DNA of 64,000 nucleotides from Apis mellifera. Lineage: Eukaryota; Arthropoda; Insecta; Hymenoptera; Apidae. The stretch's first letter is position 1. Each line of letters begins with the position of its first letter. The stretch spans positions 8,296,501-8,360,500 of the forward strand of contig NC_037652.1 of the NCBI RefSeq assembly GCF_003254395.2, written 5' to 3'. A program made the translations under genes and the position numbers. The notes beneath the pieces were generated by a model. It did no database searches. It saw nothing but the letters and a program-made list of their open reading frames with translations, and was not told the DNA's origin. Shown piece by piece: positions 1 to 13,100 of this stretch.

Positions 1-1330
1 TTTTTTGTTTTCTATCGTTCTTAATTCTTTTCTCGATTATTAGGTGTAAGAATCAAATTTTTCTTTTTCTTTCGTTTTCCATCGTTCTCCCTTCTTTTCT
101 CGATTATTAGGTGTAAGAATCGAATTTTTCTCTTTTTTTTCTTTTATTTTTTTCGTTTTCCATCGCTCTCTCTCTTTTTCTTGTCGATCGTTAGAAGCAA
201 GGATCGAATTTTTCTTTTTTTTTTTTCGTTCTCCATTCTCCACTTCGCGATTGTTAAGAACACAGATCGAATTTTTCTTTTTTCTTTCGTTTTCCATCGT
301 TCTTACTTCTTTTCTCGATTATTAGGTGTAAGAATCAAATTTTTGTTTTTCTTTCGTTTTCCATCGTTCTCCCTTCTTTTCTCGATTATTAGGTGTAAGA
401 ATCGAATTTTTCTTTTTCTTTTCTTTTATTTTTTTCGTTTTCCATCGCTCTCTCTCTTTTTCTTGTCAATCGTTAGAAGCAAGAATTTTTTTTTTTCTTT
501 TTTTTTCCATCGTCCTTTTTTCTTAATCGTTAGGAGCAAGGATTTTTCTCTTTCTTTTCTTTTCTTTTTTCGTTTTCTATCGCTCTCCCTCCTCCTCTTC
601 TTGATTCTTAAGAGCAAGGATTTTTCTTTTTTTTTTTTTTTTCGTTTTCCATCGTTCTCCCTTCTCCTCTTTTCGATTATTAGTAACAAAGATCGAATTT
701 TTCTTTTTCTTTCGGTTTCCATCGTTCTCTCTTCTCCCTTTCTCGATTATTAGAAGCAAGGATTGAATTTTTCTCTTTCTTTTCTTTTCTTTTTTCATTT
801 TTCATCGCTCTCCCTCTTCCCCTTCTCGATTGTTAGGAGCAAGGATGGAATTTTTCTTTTTCTTTTGTTTTCCATCATTCTCCCTTGTCTTCTTCTCGAT
901 TATCAGGAACAAAGATCAAATTTTTCTTTTTCTTTTCTTTTTCCGTTTTTCATCGTTCTCCTTCCTCCCCTTCTCGATCGTTAGGAGAGGAAAGGATCGA
1001 CTTTTTCTTTTGTCCTTTTTTTTCCATTTTCGTTCTCTCTTCTTCTCTTCTTGATCCTTAAGAGCAAGGATCAGTTTTTTCTTTTTCTTTTTTTTTTTTT
1101 TTCGTTTTCCATCGCTCTTCCTTCTTTCCTTGTCGATCGTTAGGAATTAGGATTGAATTTTTCTTTTTTTTTCGTTCTCCTCTTCTCGATTATTAGGAAC
1201 AGAGATCAAATTTTTCTTTTTCTTTTCTATTCTTTTTCCATTTTCCATCGTTCTCCCTTCTCGATCGTTAAAACCAAGAATCGAATTTTTCTTTTTTTTT
1301 TTTTTTATCAAAAGAAATTCAATTTCTCTC
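1..1330. repeat. pyrimidine-rich tandem array, about 18 copies
   Basis: A motif of the form CGATYRTTAGGAGCAAGGAT followed by T/C-rich filler recurs at about 36, 103, 186, 249, 316, 384, 466, 525, 602, 676, 745, 828, 898, 976, 1052, 1132, 1187 and 1264, with spacing of about 55-82 bp. The plus strand is almost pure pyrimidine between motif copies. A higher-order duplication is visible: about 8-185 resembles about 285-465. The array runs off the left edge, so its full length is unknown. The long open frames on both strands are low-complexity products of the repeat and are not taken as genes. Confidence 0.9.
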
Positions 1331-4300
1331 CTCTAGATATGTAAGAGGAGAAGAAGGAGGAGATTAGAGAGGGATCTCCGTACGAGAAGAGGTAGATACG
1401 AAGAGGGATGATTCCGCGTTTTTAAGCGGAAGAATTTCGATTTAAGGATAGCCGAGGAATAGAGATTACGATGGAAGACAGTGGAGAGTATGGAGATCGA
1501 GTCGACTCGCGCTTCCTTTTTCTTTTCTCTCCGTCACGTCAAGGGAAAGCGTAAAGGGAAGCAGAAGGAAGAGAAAAAGAGTGTTTCTTCTTTTGTTGCC
1601 CGCTTGCACGCATCTCCGCCGTGGAATGCAAAATTGTGGGAAAAAGGGAGCAATTTTTATTCGGTTTTATCGCGAGTATAAACGAGTATATTATACTTTT
1701 GATCGTAAACTCGATTGGAAACGGGATCCAAGATTTCTACGTACCATTTTCAACGAATATTATATATATATATACACTTTTTGGTAAATAAATTAATCTC
1801 ATCATAGGATTCGTGAACGACAAATATTAATACAATCTATTAATATTATATTATATATATATATATATATATATCACAAATATTTGAATTATCAGAATTT
1901 CATCAATTAAAATTTAATTAAAATGTCGAGATCGTTAATCAATTACTCAAAGAATAATTCTTCGAATTACTGCGAAGAATTGTTATAAAGAAATCTTCGT
2001 AAAAGAAGGAAAAGAAAAATTGCCAATTTATTCATCAAATTTCCCTCCCTTTTATATTTCTAAAAAAGAAGATCAAGCGACAAATCGAAGTATAAAATCG
2101 CTTTTATCCTCGATATTTCGATGTACAAACTTTCGAGAGAATGAAATGAAAACCGATTTCGAAATTCGATCCTTGATCTCAGATGATCCATTGATTAATC
2201 AGAAACCTTCGTTCATCCATCTTCAGAAAATGGACGAGGAGGGACGTTTCTCCACCACGAATTCGCGTGAAAAACCGTGGAGGAGGGGAGTTTTTCGAAA
2301 AATGAAAACAAAGCGAGGAAAAAAGAAAACAAAAAACGAACTACGTTTTTATTTTGCTTCTTCTTCTTCTTCTTCCTTTTTCTTTTTTATGGATAACAAG
2401 CGATCCGATCGCGTAGAGAATAATTTTTTTTTTCCAGAAATAATTCAAGACCGTTTCACGACCGAGTTTTTCGTTAATTGCTTACGTCACTTCCATTTTC
2501 CACAACAGCATCGCGCGTTAACGGATCCCAAGTAGACCATTTTTTCCCCTCCTTCGCGTCTCTTGCAACCATCTCGATTAAAATTCAAAAAATTCGCGAA
2601 CTTGAATATTTCTCGAGAGATCGATTCTTCTCGATCGTAATAAAAAAAGAAAGAGAGAAAGTAAAACTCGCGAAGAAATGTTTACTCACGCTTCGACAAC
2701 TCGGATCTGTCTTTCTTTCGAATATTTCTGACAGGTGAAATAAGACGAAATAAAGCGAATCGATTGAGAAAATAAATTTTTCCAGATATTCGATAATTCC
2801 TAATAACGAATTGGTTACAAATTAGATAAATAAATTTTAGAGAAAATACATTTTTCCAGATATTCGATAATTCGTAATAACGAATTGGTTACAAATTAGA
2901 TAAAGATTAATTATATGTAAATTATTATATGATTAATTATATGATAAATTAGATAAAGATTAGCCTGTTTTCGAAATATAAAAAGAGTCGTAACATTATA
3001 TATCTACAATAATTTAAAATAAAATGAACTGATGAACTGTGACTTTGCTCGAATATTACAAATTCAAGAAATCGAAATTGAAATCTGAAGCTGTAAAGAA
3101 ACAAAATTTATGAAACACAATTTTTGAAAGAAAGAAAAAAAATTACTCGAAGGGACATTTGGTTAAAAATAATCTAACGTTATCGTATCATGGTATCACG
3201 ATATCGAATGAAAGCAAATAAGGGGCAATATGATGGATGGTGCGCCAATTAATTTGAATCAATTTGGGATGTTATTAAAAGTTGGTCAATTAATATCGTC
3301 ACTCGAGATAATATCGAATCGATATCCCCTCCCCCCTCCCCCGATTCGACGAACCGAAGTAAATTATGAAAGTTTCGCTTTCATTTAGAAGAATCGTTTC
3401 GACGCTCCTCCTTCCGCCAATATCACGTTAATTTCCTCCCACCGTTTATTATCGTCTTCGATAATCAAAATTTTTTCTCCTTTCTTTCTTCCTTTCTTCA
3501 CTTCGTAAACTCGCTGTAATATTTCCAATTTGCATCATATATATATATATATATGAATAGTTGGATAGAATGGAAACACGCGTTCCTACGTGTTTATGCG
3601 CGCCAGAATCATAGGCAACGCGGCGCGATAGGAAACGGCCTTCTCTTGCAAAATAATTAACTTAATCGAAAGGTCGTACGTGACAGGAAAACTGTTGCGC
3701 GGATGGTTGAATCAACATACGAATCTGTCGTCTTTGTGCCGGATAGCTCGATTATAACGATATAACCGAATTGGCGGGAGGAAGTTTCAATCATGAATTA
3801 TCGAGCTTTTGACCGATACTGTGGAATATCATCGGGAGAAACGCGTATGTGTAATCTGCAATTACTTGTGCACACATACATTACTCTCGATATAATATAT
3901 ATTTGTGTATATGTTTAATGATATTCGATATTTAATTGAAATTATTCGTTTAATTCCTTTTGTGAAATTTTTAATTATCCTTCTAATAGGATTCTAGAAG
4001 AAGAGAAAAGATATTTCGAAATATGGTTAATAGTTCGTTAAAATTACGAAACTTTTGCTATCTGTCGATATTCTTCACTGTTAATGCACATTTTCACCAG
4101 TAGATGGATACACCTTATGAGGAGGTATTCGTTTTCAATTATCGAACCGGTTTAATTCTAACTGTCAGTTTTGGGAATTGGAAATAACAAAGCGACGTTT
4201 AATTGTCGGATTATCTCCTCCTTCGATATTTTATGCGTCGAGATTCTTTGTTCAATATTGTTGAAGAAATTGGCGTTATTCCAGATGAGACGTTTTCTCT

Positions 4301-5117
4301 GGAGAATTTGATTTTTGTGGACGTAGATTCTCGAGCCCTTGAAAATATTTATATGCGGGAATTAATTCGTAAATTGACTGACCGTCCGCTACGTTCGTGT
4401 ACGTAATTTATGTATGTAAACCGGAATTTCCTTGGCAAACTTTGCGCGCCACCACTATCCGTCTTTTCGTCGGTGTAATTAATCTCTGTTCAATTTATTC
4501 AAGCTACAGCTCGTTCGAGGTTCAATTCAAAGATCATTTTTTAAAAAATGATTTTCTAAAGAAGGGGAAAAAAGAAAAAAATTATTTTTTAAAAATAATT
4601 GCATTTGAGGACAAGTTTCGTTCGAGCAGGTATGAATAAAAATGGCTGGTAATATTCAAAAGATCGTGTTGGTATTTGCCCTCATAACCAGCCCCAAGGG
4701 TTCGATAAAATTGTCTTCATACCGAGGCATATATTCATATCTTATGAACGTGATGCAGCGGCTCAATTTTTTTTTATTCCGTTGACTTTTTTTCGAATTT
4801 TTCTTTTCTTCTTTGTATAAGCTTGGATTAAGTGATGCAAATCTTCTTGTCGTTGTGTACCGTTGTGAATGTGCACTTAATTCGAGAAAATTCGATTAAT
4901 TAAATATTTGTAATGTTTCGCGTTGTTAAATAATTAAAATAATTTTTACGTGTTAAAAGTATAAATTTTAATCATGTTTTGTATATACGTACGAATAATC
5001 TGTAGTTTAAACTTTATAAATAATACATTTATATATTTTTCTGTAAAAATTTTATACGTAAATTACTTACGCGTAAAAGTATTTACGTAAGTCGATAAGT
5101 TAGACAGCGATCAAAAA
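1331..5117. other. gene-poor intergenic stretch
   Basis: No open frame here resembles a known protein or shows splice-consistent coding. The interval holds a short (AT)n run near 1847-1873, a tandem duplication at 2766-2905, a C-rich tract at about 3327-3345, an (AT)n run at about 3538-3554, and a moderately CpG-rich segment at about 3560-3860 that could be regulatory. Otherwise I see nothing I can support. Confidence 0.5.
2766..2905. repeat. two-copy tandem duplication, about 74-bp unit
   Basis: Bases 2766-2831 and 2840-2905 are near-identical. Both contain CCAGATATTCGATAATTC followed by TAATAACGAATTGG and an ATTAGATAAA end. The few mismatches suggest a fairly recent local duplication. No gene lies nearby. 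Confidence 0.85.
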
Positions 5118-5130
5118 GAATCCGATACTA

Positions 5131-5201
5131 ACGCCATCTCGCGTTTGGATTCCCGAAGCTCCGATTTGTTATTAGCGTAACATAACATGCAAGGAGGTAT
5201 T
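5131..5201 (+). repeat. left arm of a diverged ~70-bp inverted repeat
   Basis: This segment matches the reverse complement of 5621-5690 over about 70 bp with one gap and roughly three-quarters identity by eye. The shared core is GCAAGGAGGTNTT. About 420 bp separates the arms. A copy of ACTAA lies beside each arm (5127-5131 and 5692-5696) and could be a target duplication of an old inverted-repeat element. That reading is inference. Confidence 0.7.
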
Positions 5202-5620
5202 CGAAGCGTAGAGAAGGAGAACAACATTGTGCGAGAAAGATGGAGAACGTACCCGCCATTTTGAAAATGCCGTATAAAGAAATTGATTAATTACTTGTGT
5301 TTTATTAAAAATTTTGCCATTTTCAAGCTCGAATCTTGTTCTTAAAATTTCAGACAAGTTTCTTTTATTAATTTTATTGTGAAATTCTTTTTCATTAATT
5401 ATTTATTAACGATTATCATAGTGTCTTGATTGCAATTTTTTATTTTGTAATAATGAACAATAAATTTATTTATTTAAGCAACAATATATTTATAAATAAA
5501 AATTGAAAGGAAATAATATTTCAAAGTTCCGAAATTTTGTGTAGAAATAATTAATAAATTTTCCATATAATGTGTTCAAATGAAGAAGTTCTCTGTTCTC
5601 TTTCCTCGATTATAACTTTA

Positions 5621-5690
5621 AACACCTCCTTGCACGTTCTGTTATGCTATTAACAAGTCAAAGCTTCGATGATAAAATACAAAATGGCGT
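5621..5690 (-). repeat. right arm of a diverged ~70-bp inverted repeat
   Basis: Reverse-complement partner of 5131-5201. It contains CAAAATGGCG at 5680-5689, a YY1/Pho-like sequence that also occurs in inverse orientation at 5254-5263, inside the loop between the arms. No transposase is encoded between the arms. Confidence 0.7.
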
Positions 5691-5702
5691 CACTAATATT
5701 AG

Positions 5703-6524
5703 TTTAAATTTAGTTTTTCTAGTCTAACTAGTAAGTTCTCTAAGAGAGAAGAATGTAAGAAGTAACTCTAAATTCTTCTAAATTTTTAATAGAAGTTTCA
5801 GTTTTTAAAAAATCAGAAAGAATAATAAATAAAATAAACTGTAATAGAAAATAATAAAATAATAAAAATATTACACTAAAAATTTATGGAAGAAAAATGA
5901 TTAAATGTATTATTTAAATTCTTTATTTTCAATAATTTCATTACCAGAAATGCATTCCATCAAATTATACAATTTTTTAAATAGTAATTTTATGATTGAA
6001 TTGATTTAGTACATTTTACACATATTTCATATTGGAATTAACATAATAAAAATATCTAAAATTTATAGTAGATAAATATTTTTAAATGTTATTTTATAAG
6101 AAGTATCAAATAAATGTAATTGTATTTATTACAAATCCATGATTAACAAATATATATATATGTATACATATGTATATATATGTATATATTTTACAAAATG
6201 TGTAAAAATATTGTTAAGAAAAATATATTTTGATTAGAATAAAGTTTTGTACTATAAATGTGTATATTTAAATAGTTAAAAATATATTGTATTATATAAA
6301 ATATATCCTTCAATTATTTCATTTATATAGTTATTAAATTTCTCTTTAGTGTATAACACAATATCTATTAAATTTAATCTTTTAATAATTAAATCTTGTA
6401 ATTGTAAATAATGTAATTGTAAAAAATTCCTAAATCAATCTATCATTTTTGTTTAAATTTCCTATTGTTTTATCTATAAATTTATGTTTAACTTTATGAA
6501 AATTATTATAATAATGCAATCAAT
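5703..6524 (-). other. 3' flank / probable 3' UTR of Sply
   Basis: AT-rich sequence downstream of the Sply stop codon with no coding potential. On the minus strand, AATAAA hexamers occur at 6130-6125 and 5927-5922, about 395 and 600 nt after the stop. Either could end the transcript, and the sequence does not decide between them. An AT-rich simple-repeat patch lies at about 6150-6190. Confidence 0.35.
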
Positions 6525-8708
6525 TTAAATATTTGGACCATTGCTAATTGTTTCATTTTCAGGAGTAAAATACATAGAATCTAAGAAACATTTTGCAAAA
6601 TCGCCAACGATACTTCTATCTGGTATACTCTGACTCATACCATAAATTGCAAACTGAAAAAGAATATTTATTATTTATAACATAGAACTTTTATAACAAT
6701 TTTATTTGATTACTTGTTTTATATATACCTTTCCTTCAACAGGAGTTTCTGGATTTTTTAAAATTTCTTCTAATTCAGTTTCAACATCGCTTAAAAATTG
6801 ATCTGCTACACCTGACTGTGTATGAACATATGTAACACAAAGATGTATACCGCAAGGAAATTGAAGTGTATTTAAATTCCATCCTTTTGCGTTTAAAGCT
6901 TCAGAAAGTTTATAAATATGAAAATCATTTGATCCTAATGCGATAACTGATGTAGCAGGTGTACCAAAAATAAATATTCCTTTTAATTTTCTCAATCTAT
7001 AAAAGTTTCAATATTTCATTATTATGAAATTTCTGTTAAAAATTTAAAATATATACCTTTGTTCAATATATCTAGTAGTTTTTATAATTTTTTTTGTTGA
7101 TTCTAAATATTCATTATAACCAAAATACATTAATGTGGCCCAACACGATGCTATGACTCCACCAGCTCTTGAACCACTTACAGTTGGAGAGCCATAAATA
7201 CCACCAGGCCAATCAGTAGTTATGGTGTACTGATAATGTCTTATCTTCTTATTTCTATAAAGAATAAGTGAAGAACCTTTTGGAGCATAAGCATACTAAA
7301 AAATATAAAAATAAATTTGTATTATTAAAAAAATAATTAGAAATATACATGTACTATATATAATAGTTTAAATATTATTTATATACTTTATGTGTATCAG
7401 CTGATATACTTGTGACTCCAGAAAGTTTGAAGTCAAAAGGTGATATATCAAAGCCTGCATTTTTCATAAAACATATTAAAAATCCACCAAGACAAGCATC
7501 GACATGAACAGGGATGTTGTACTTTACTCCTAAGTCAGAGATTGCTTGAATATTATCCATTGTTCCATATGGAAAATTTGGTGCTGATCCTACTAACTAT
7601 TACAGCTGTATTAATTCTAATAAACTCATTGTAATCCTAATCTTAAAAATAATTTTCTTACCATTATTGTATTTCTTGTAATAGCTTTTTCCATAGATTT
7701 AATACAAACAGTATAACTATGTTGATCAACAGGTACAGAACGTACTTTAAGTTTTAAGTACTGAGCAGCTTTATCAAAAGCAGAATGTGCTGTTACTGGC
7801 ATTATTATTTCAGGATTTTTTATACCTTTTACGTGTCTTGCATAATCTCTGTATGTTTTACATGCCAATAAAATTGATTCTGTACCACCACTAGTCATCT
7901 GAAAACATCTTATTACATTTTAAATTTTGTTTATATTTATTTTATTTTGCATATTAATATTTAAAAATGAAAACAACTTACAGTACCACAAGAAGCATTA
8001 TCCCCATGGAATAAATTGCAAGCTATTTTAACCACTTCTGCTTCCATCTTGCATATACCAGGAAAAACATCAGGATGTAATGGGTTTGTATATGATGCAA
8101 TGCTATAAATATCTCCCATTAATTGTAAGAGATTGATATCAACTCTGTATATAGCTCCAGATACTTTACCATCTTTCCAATTGTAATCACCTAAATGATA
8201 TATATAGATGATATATACATATATATTTATTCTATTTCAGCTAATGTTTTGTTCTATTCTTTTATTGTATTTTACCTAATTGAACACATTGTTTTACTCT
8301 TTCTAATACTTCTTTTGGTTTCAAGCCTTTTTCTGGAAGTTTTACAACAAAAGGAACTTTTTTTAATCTCTGTAAAGTTTCTTTTTCAAATATCTGATTA
8401 ATATTATCTAATTCTTGATCAATTTTATTTCTAATAGCAGGTATAAAATGCATTAAATTAAATAATTTCTTCTTTGCTCTTTCTGTAAGACCTAAAAAAA
8501 AACTTTTAATTTATTAAAAGTTTCAACTTTCTCTATATTATTTATATATATTATAAACAATCATACTTTCATCTTGAAAAATAAAATTCCATAACCAGAT
8601 TGAAGTAAGGATAGTTGTACTTGTTATAGCTACTATTTGCCATGGTTCTTTGCTTTTAAAATAACTATTAATCAATTGTTTCACACTGTTAAGACCAAGA
8701 GTATACAT
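6525..8708 (-). CDS. Sply: sphingosine-1-phosphate lyase
   Basis: PLP-dependent lyase that cleaves phosphorylated sphingoid bases to a long-chain aldehyde plus phosphoethanolamine, the exit step of sphingolipid metabolism at the ER membrane. Coding exons (minus): 8708-8567, 8491-8276, 8190-7982, 7898-7662, 7596-7387, 7295-7057, 6996-6729, 6653-6525. All junctions are GT-AG and the phases sum to 1650 nt, giving 549 aa, close to the usual length of about 545-570. A hydrophobic segment at residues 24-44 fits the single N-terminal membrane anchor of the family. The group II decarboxylase fold is evident: TSGGTES near residue 191, HVDACLGG in exon 5, and the PLP-lysine motif SADTHKY with Lys338 as the last codon of exon 5. 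The start is the only ATG placed before the anchor. No frameshift or missing key residue is seen. Confidence 0.95.
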
Positions 8709-10133
8709 GTTTATCTAAAAAAAAAATTTGTTATCTATATTGCATATTATTTTTACTTTATATCAAATAAATTTAATTAATAAACTTGATATACACATAT
8801 CTAATTTTTTAAACAAAATTATCATTAATTCTTATACTCTTACATTATTTTTCTTTGATTTACAGATTTACATATACATTCAATCTTTTATTCTTCTATC
8901 TTTTTTTCCTTACTCAGCTATTTTTTTTTTTTTTTTATTTATTATATAATTTTATTTTGTTCTATTAATCACTTGTTCGTATAATTATTATTACCGTTAA
9001 TATTGCTTTTTATTTTTAATATATTGAAAATTGATTTATTTTAAAGAAATATTTGAATTTTTAAATATATATTATTATAATTTTTAATTTTTTATACATA
9101 ATTTTTAACTATATTATAATATTAAAGCGAAATATAAATATATACTCATCAATACTGTATGAAAAATTGTAAACTTTAATATTATGAATGATGAAATATA
9201 TTATATATTATAATATCAATAGATAATTTAAAAAACTAAATGACTATCATTATAAGCTTTTATCATTTAGCAAATACTTACAATCTCGGATGTGTGTCTA
9301 TATAATATTCCAGCGAAATGATTTTTATACAAAAACGGCTATTAACAGATGGCAGCTCCGAATCTTTCTTTATAATTTCGTTTTATGAATTGTTATTTCT
9401 AAAAATATATTGTACAGTCGAAAATATAATATATTTATTATATATTTTTTATATTAAATTAAATTTTATATTATAATATTGTAGTCTTAAAAAAAAATGA
9501 ATGAATATTCAATTGATATTTCTTATCTATATGATTATGTGCTAAAAAGAGACAAGAATAATGAAACAGCAAATAATGAAAGGGAGGAAGGCAAAAGAGA
9601 TAGAATAAAAATTATGAAATCATCATTTCCAAAATGCTATAAATTACAAGAGATAATAATAATAAGAGAAGGATAGAAATAGAGATAAGAATTAACTTTA
9701 AATGCCATCTTTTAATTAGAATCGGAGATATCTCTTCAAAGATAGGATAAAATAGAATAAGAATTTAAATACAGCGTTATCTCTTAAGAGTTTTTAGAAA
9801 CATCTTTTTTTTGAAAATATGCTTTTTGTTTTCAAAAGATGACGTTGATAGTTAATTCTTAGTCTGAATTATTTTTCTATAACAATTTTAATTTTATCTT
9901 TATTTTATCGAGTTTCATTCGTAGTATGAAAATAATACCGAGTTTTTATATTTTTACTATAATTTTGTTCTCTTCCCTATTTATTTATTTTTTTATTTAT
10001 ATTTATTTTAAAAAATGCGTTCAAAAAGTCGTTTTAATATTTTTTTTCCCCTCATTATTATTATATATTATTATTATACAATGAAAATATAAGGAATTAA
10101 TAATAATATTATCTATAGTGTAGAATTTCATTC
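8709..10133. other. AT-rich spacer between Sply 5' end and TULP4 3' end
   Basis: No supported gene. The Sply promoter must lie here. A slightly less AT-rich patch with CAGATGGCAGCTCCG at about 9347-9361 is a candidate promoter-proximal element, but no TATA or initiator could be fixed with confidence. The rest is AT-rich with homopolymer T runs (for example about 8912-8936). Confidence 0.4.
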
Positions 10134-13100
10134 TTTATTTACAAATGTTTGATAATCATCAATGTATTCGGTAACAAAATTGCATTGCACATATACAGAA
10201 TGATCGTTCAGCGCTAAGACAATAAATTAACAACTTCATTATACGAGAAACAAAAACAATACTGATACGATTCTCATTAGAATGTAAAATCGTGTCTTTA
10301 GTCAATGTATATTATTCAGTCACAAGATTTTATACGTGACACACCATTTTTATAATAATATATCAGTAAGCATAATCACAATATTATGCTTATAAAAGAA
10401 AACAGATCAACGAAAAACATAGGGATTCTCATCTGAATTAACAAATGTAACAAATAGTAAGTCTGACTTGTTGAGCTAGGCCGAACATTTTGGAACTCAG
10501 TCACGACTATGGCGCGTGTATAATTATATTATGCGTAGCTACAAACGACAGCTTATGTGAATCTATAATGTCAAAATAACAATTGTTATACAATAATAAG
10601 GTATCGAGAAACTTTCGACGAGTAATGTTCCTGTTTTAGATTCGATACATTACTTTCATAGGTCGTTCCATTCGATTTACATATGTATAGGCACTATTCA
10701 TCGTCAAAGAAGCATTCTAAAGAAGATCCAATGATCCAAATAGTAAATATTGTTTATTTGTTTCTTTCTTTCAATAGATTTTTATTTAATATATCTATCG
10801 ACGATCAATCGTTTTATAACGTTTAATATAACGGATGCCCAAAAAGAAATAGGTATTTGGCGGATTGACTCGTCATTGTAAACATAACCTATATCGCGTG
10901 ACTCAAGTCCGTCTTGTTCGGCGGATGCAATAAAAAGACGCATAGATATTAAAAATAAGTGGATCACATTGATGCAATTCTTTTCTTGATATCAAAAGTT
11001 CGTGCAAGTATGAAAAGTTTAGCCATTGTGAAACTGTGATTGATCGTAACATTGTCTTAATTTTCTTATTCGCTCCATATTTTGCTTTTTCTTATTATTT
11101 TCCTGTTTTTCTAGAACAGTTTCTTAAATAAAATACGAACGAAAGAAACTTTGCAACGATTTTTCGTACAAAAACATTTCTTTAACATACCTACGCACGA
11201 ACTCATGAAAAAAATTTCAAAAGGACATCGACATTATTATTGATAATTCGATTGATCGATTACGTTGTTTATAAATGTGCGTCGTTTTTCTTTTCTTTTT
11301 TTTTTTTTTTTTTTTTTCAGATGTTCGTTACTTCTATACAAATTCGAAATAAAATTTTCTTGTACACACGCTATGCGTATCATTATATTTACGTATATCC
11401 TGCGAATTTTTTTTTTTTTACGGTACGAATGCAACAGTATTTATCAACCAAAAACCATTTGCCGCTGATAATATATCATGTAAGTAGGTATAACGTGCTA
11501 TCTACTACTGGTGGCGATAGATAATTCAACATACAAATTGTCTAAAAATCAAACCAACCATACGATCATCTAGCAGCTTTATATACCGACGATTACTGTC
11601 AATACGTGTGGCATAAATATATTTGTATATTTATCGCTAACTCGTGAGTACGGGGCGGCCTGATTTAATAACTGTAAACATTATCGAAAAAAAGGATCGA
11701 TTCTAAAAGTTAAGACGAACGATATAAATTACATTCGCAATTATTAAAATTGATCGTATGTATATGCTTGCAAAAAATAGGGTTACAGCCAGTATAAGAC
11801 GCATCACATTTTTATGAGAAATTAAAACGTTTCTAAAGCGTCATTTCTTATACATATTCGTTCATCAAGCGTTATTACGACATTGCAATTCGTGTCATAT
11901 TTTAATAAATACACTTTTAAACTTGGTCTTTCTATGTATAGGTAGACAACAAAAGTTTTATAATCGCATTCTTACATAGTTTGACCTCGTTTGCGATCGT
12001 TTCAGGCGCCCCACTCTCTCAAAATTTGACGACTCGACGAAAAAAATAACTATATCCCTTAAGCGCTTCTTGTGTAGGCCTGAAATCGATATTTTTCTCT
12101 TTCTTCTCTTTTCTTCTTGTTCACGTTACTTACAATTAGGCGAATGAAATACAACGACCATGGATTAAGTACAGACGACAGTTAGTTTGATGCGTACACA
12201 CACTAGCATACAGGCAAATATTTTTCCTTTTTTGCACCATTTGGTTACATTCTTTTATTTAATCCTATTTTTTTTTATTCATTTTGCCTCCTTCGTCTGT
12301 CCTGCTTCGACGAGGACGAACACAGGCCGGACGTTATATCATTTAGCGTTATCGTTATTCTTCATTTCTTCATTTTTTTCTTCCTTTTTTTTTCTTTTTT
12401 TTTTTTTTTTTCCTCCATTTTGCAATATGCCTTAAGAAACATTTAATCGAACAACATGAAACGCTCGCGCGATTATGCGAGTCCGTCAATATATATGTAT
12501 ATAAAATTCGAATACACTCGGCGGACCGCAAAAATGAACGAGGTGAACTTTCAACAGCATTATTAGACTTCAACGTGTCGCATAAACTATACAAAAATGA
12601 GCGCTCGAAGTTGGGAGAAACGAAATATTTTGGACGGTACGACGAAGAAGCATTTCAACAAAATCTTTTTTTTTTCTTTTTTTCTTTTTTCTTTTTTCTT
12701 TTTTACCACGATTCCTTGCCACAAAATCATTGTATTCCGCTCAAATTCAAATCGCTCTCAACTATATTCGCTCGCTAAAAACTGATCCTTGCGAACTGAC
12801 GTATCGTGTTACATTACAGTTTGAAGGCATTGATTGAGAGGCTAAGATCTCCATTTTTTCCTTTTTTCATTTCTTCTTCTTTTCTTTTCTTCTTTTTTGT
12901 TTCTTTTCATATATTTTTATTCGCCACTGTGCAAGACCACTGTGCTTTCTTCAACTTTGATCTCTGTATCGAGGCTGGCTGAACGCTTGTTCGTTTTATT
13001 TAATGATTTAATTCTAGCCCGTCGATAGTATTAATAATAGAAAGACATGTGGCTCTATTTTTGTTCGAAAGCTGTATTTAAAAGTATTTTTCGTTCTTCT

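Noticed and set aside
40..1344. Several long open frames on both strands in the first 1.3 kb
   Set aside because: They translate to Phe/Ser/Leu- or Lys/Arg-rich low complexity caused by the pyrimidine repeat and overlap on both strands.
10782..10967. 61-codon minus-strand frame in a less AT-rich patch after TULP4
   Set aside because: No recognisable motif and inside the probable 3' UTR.
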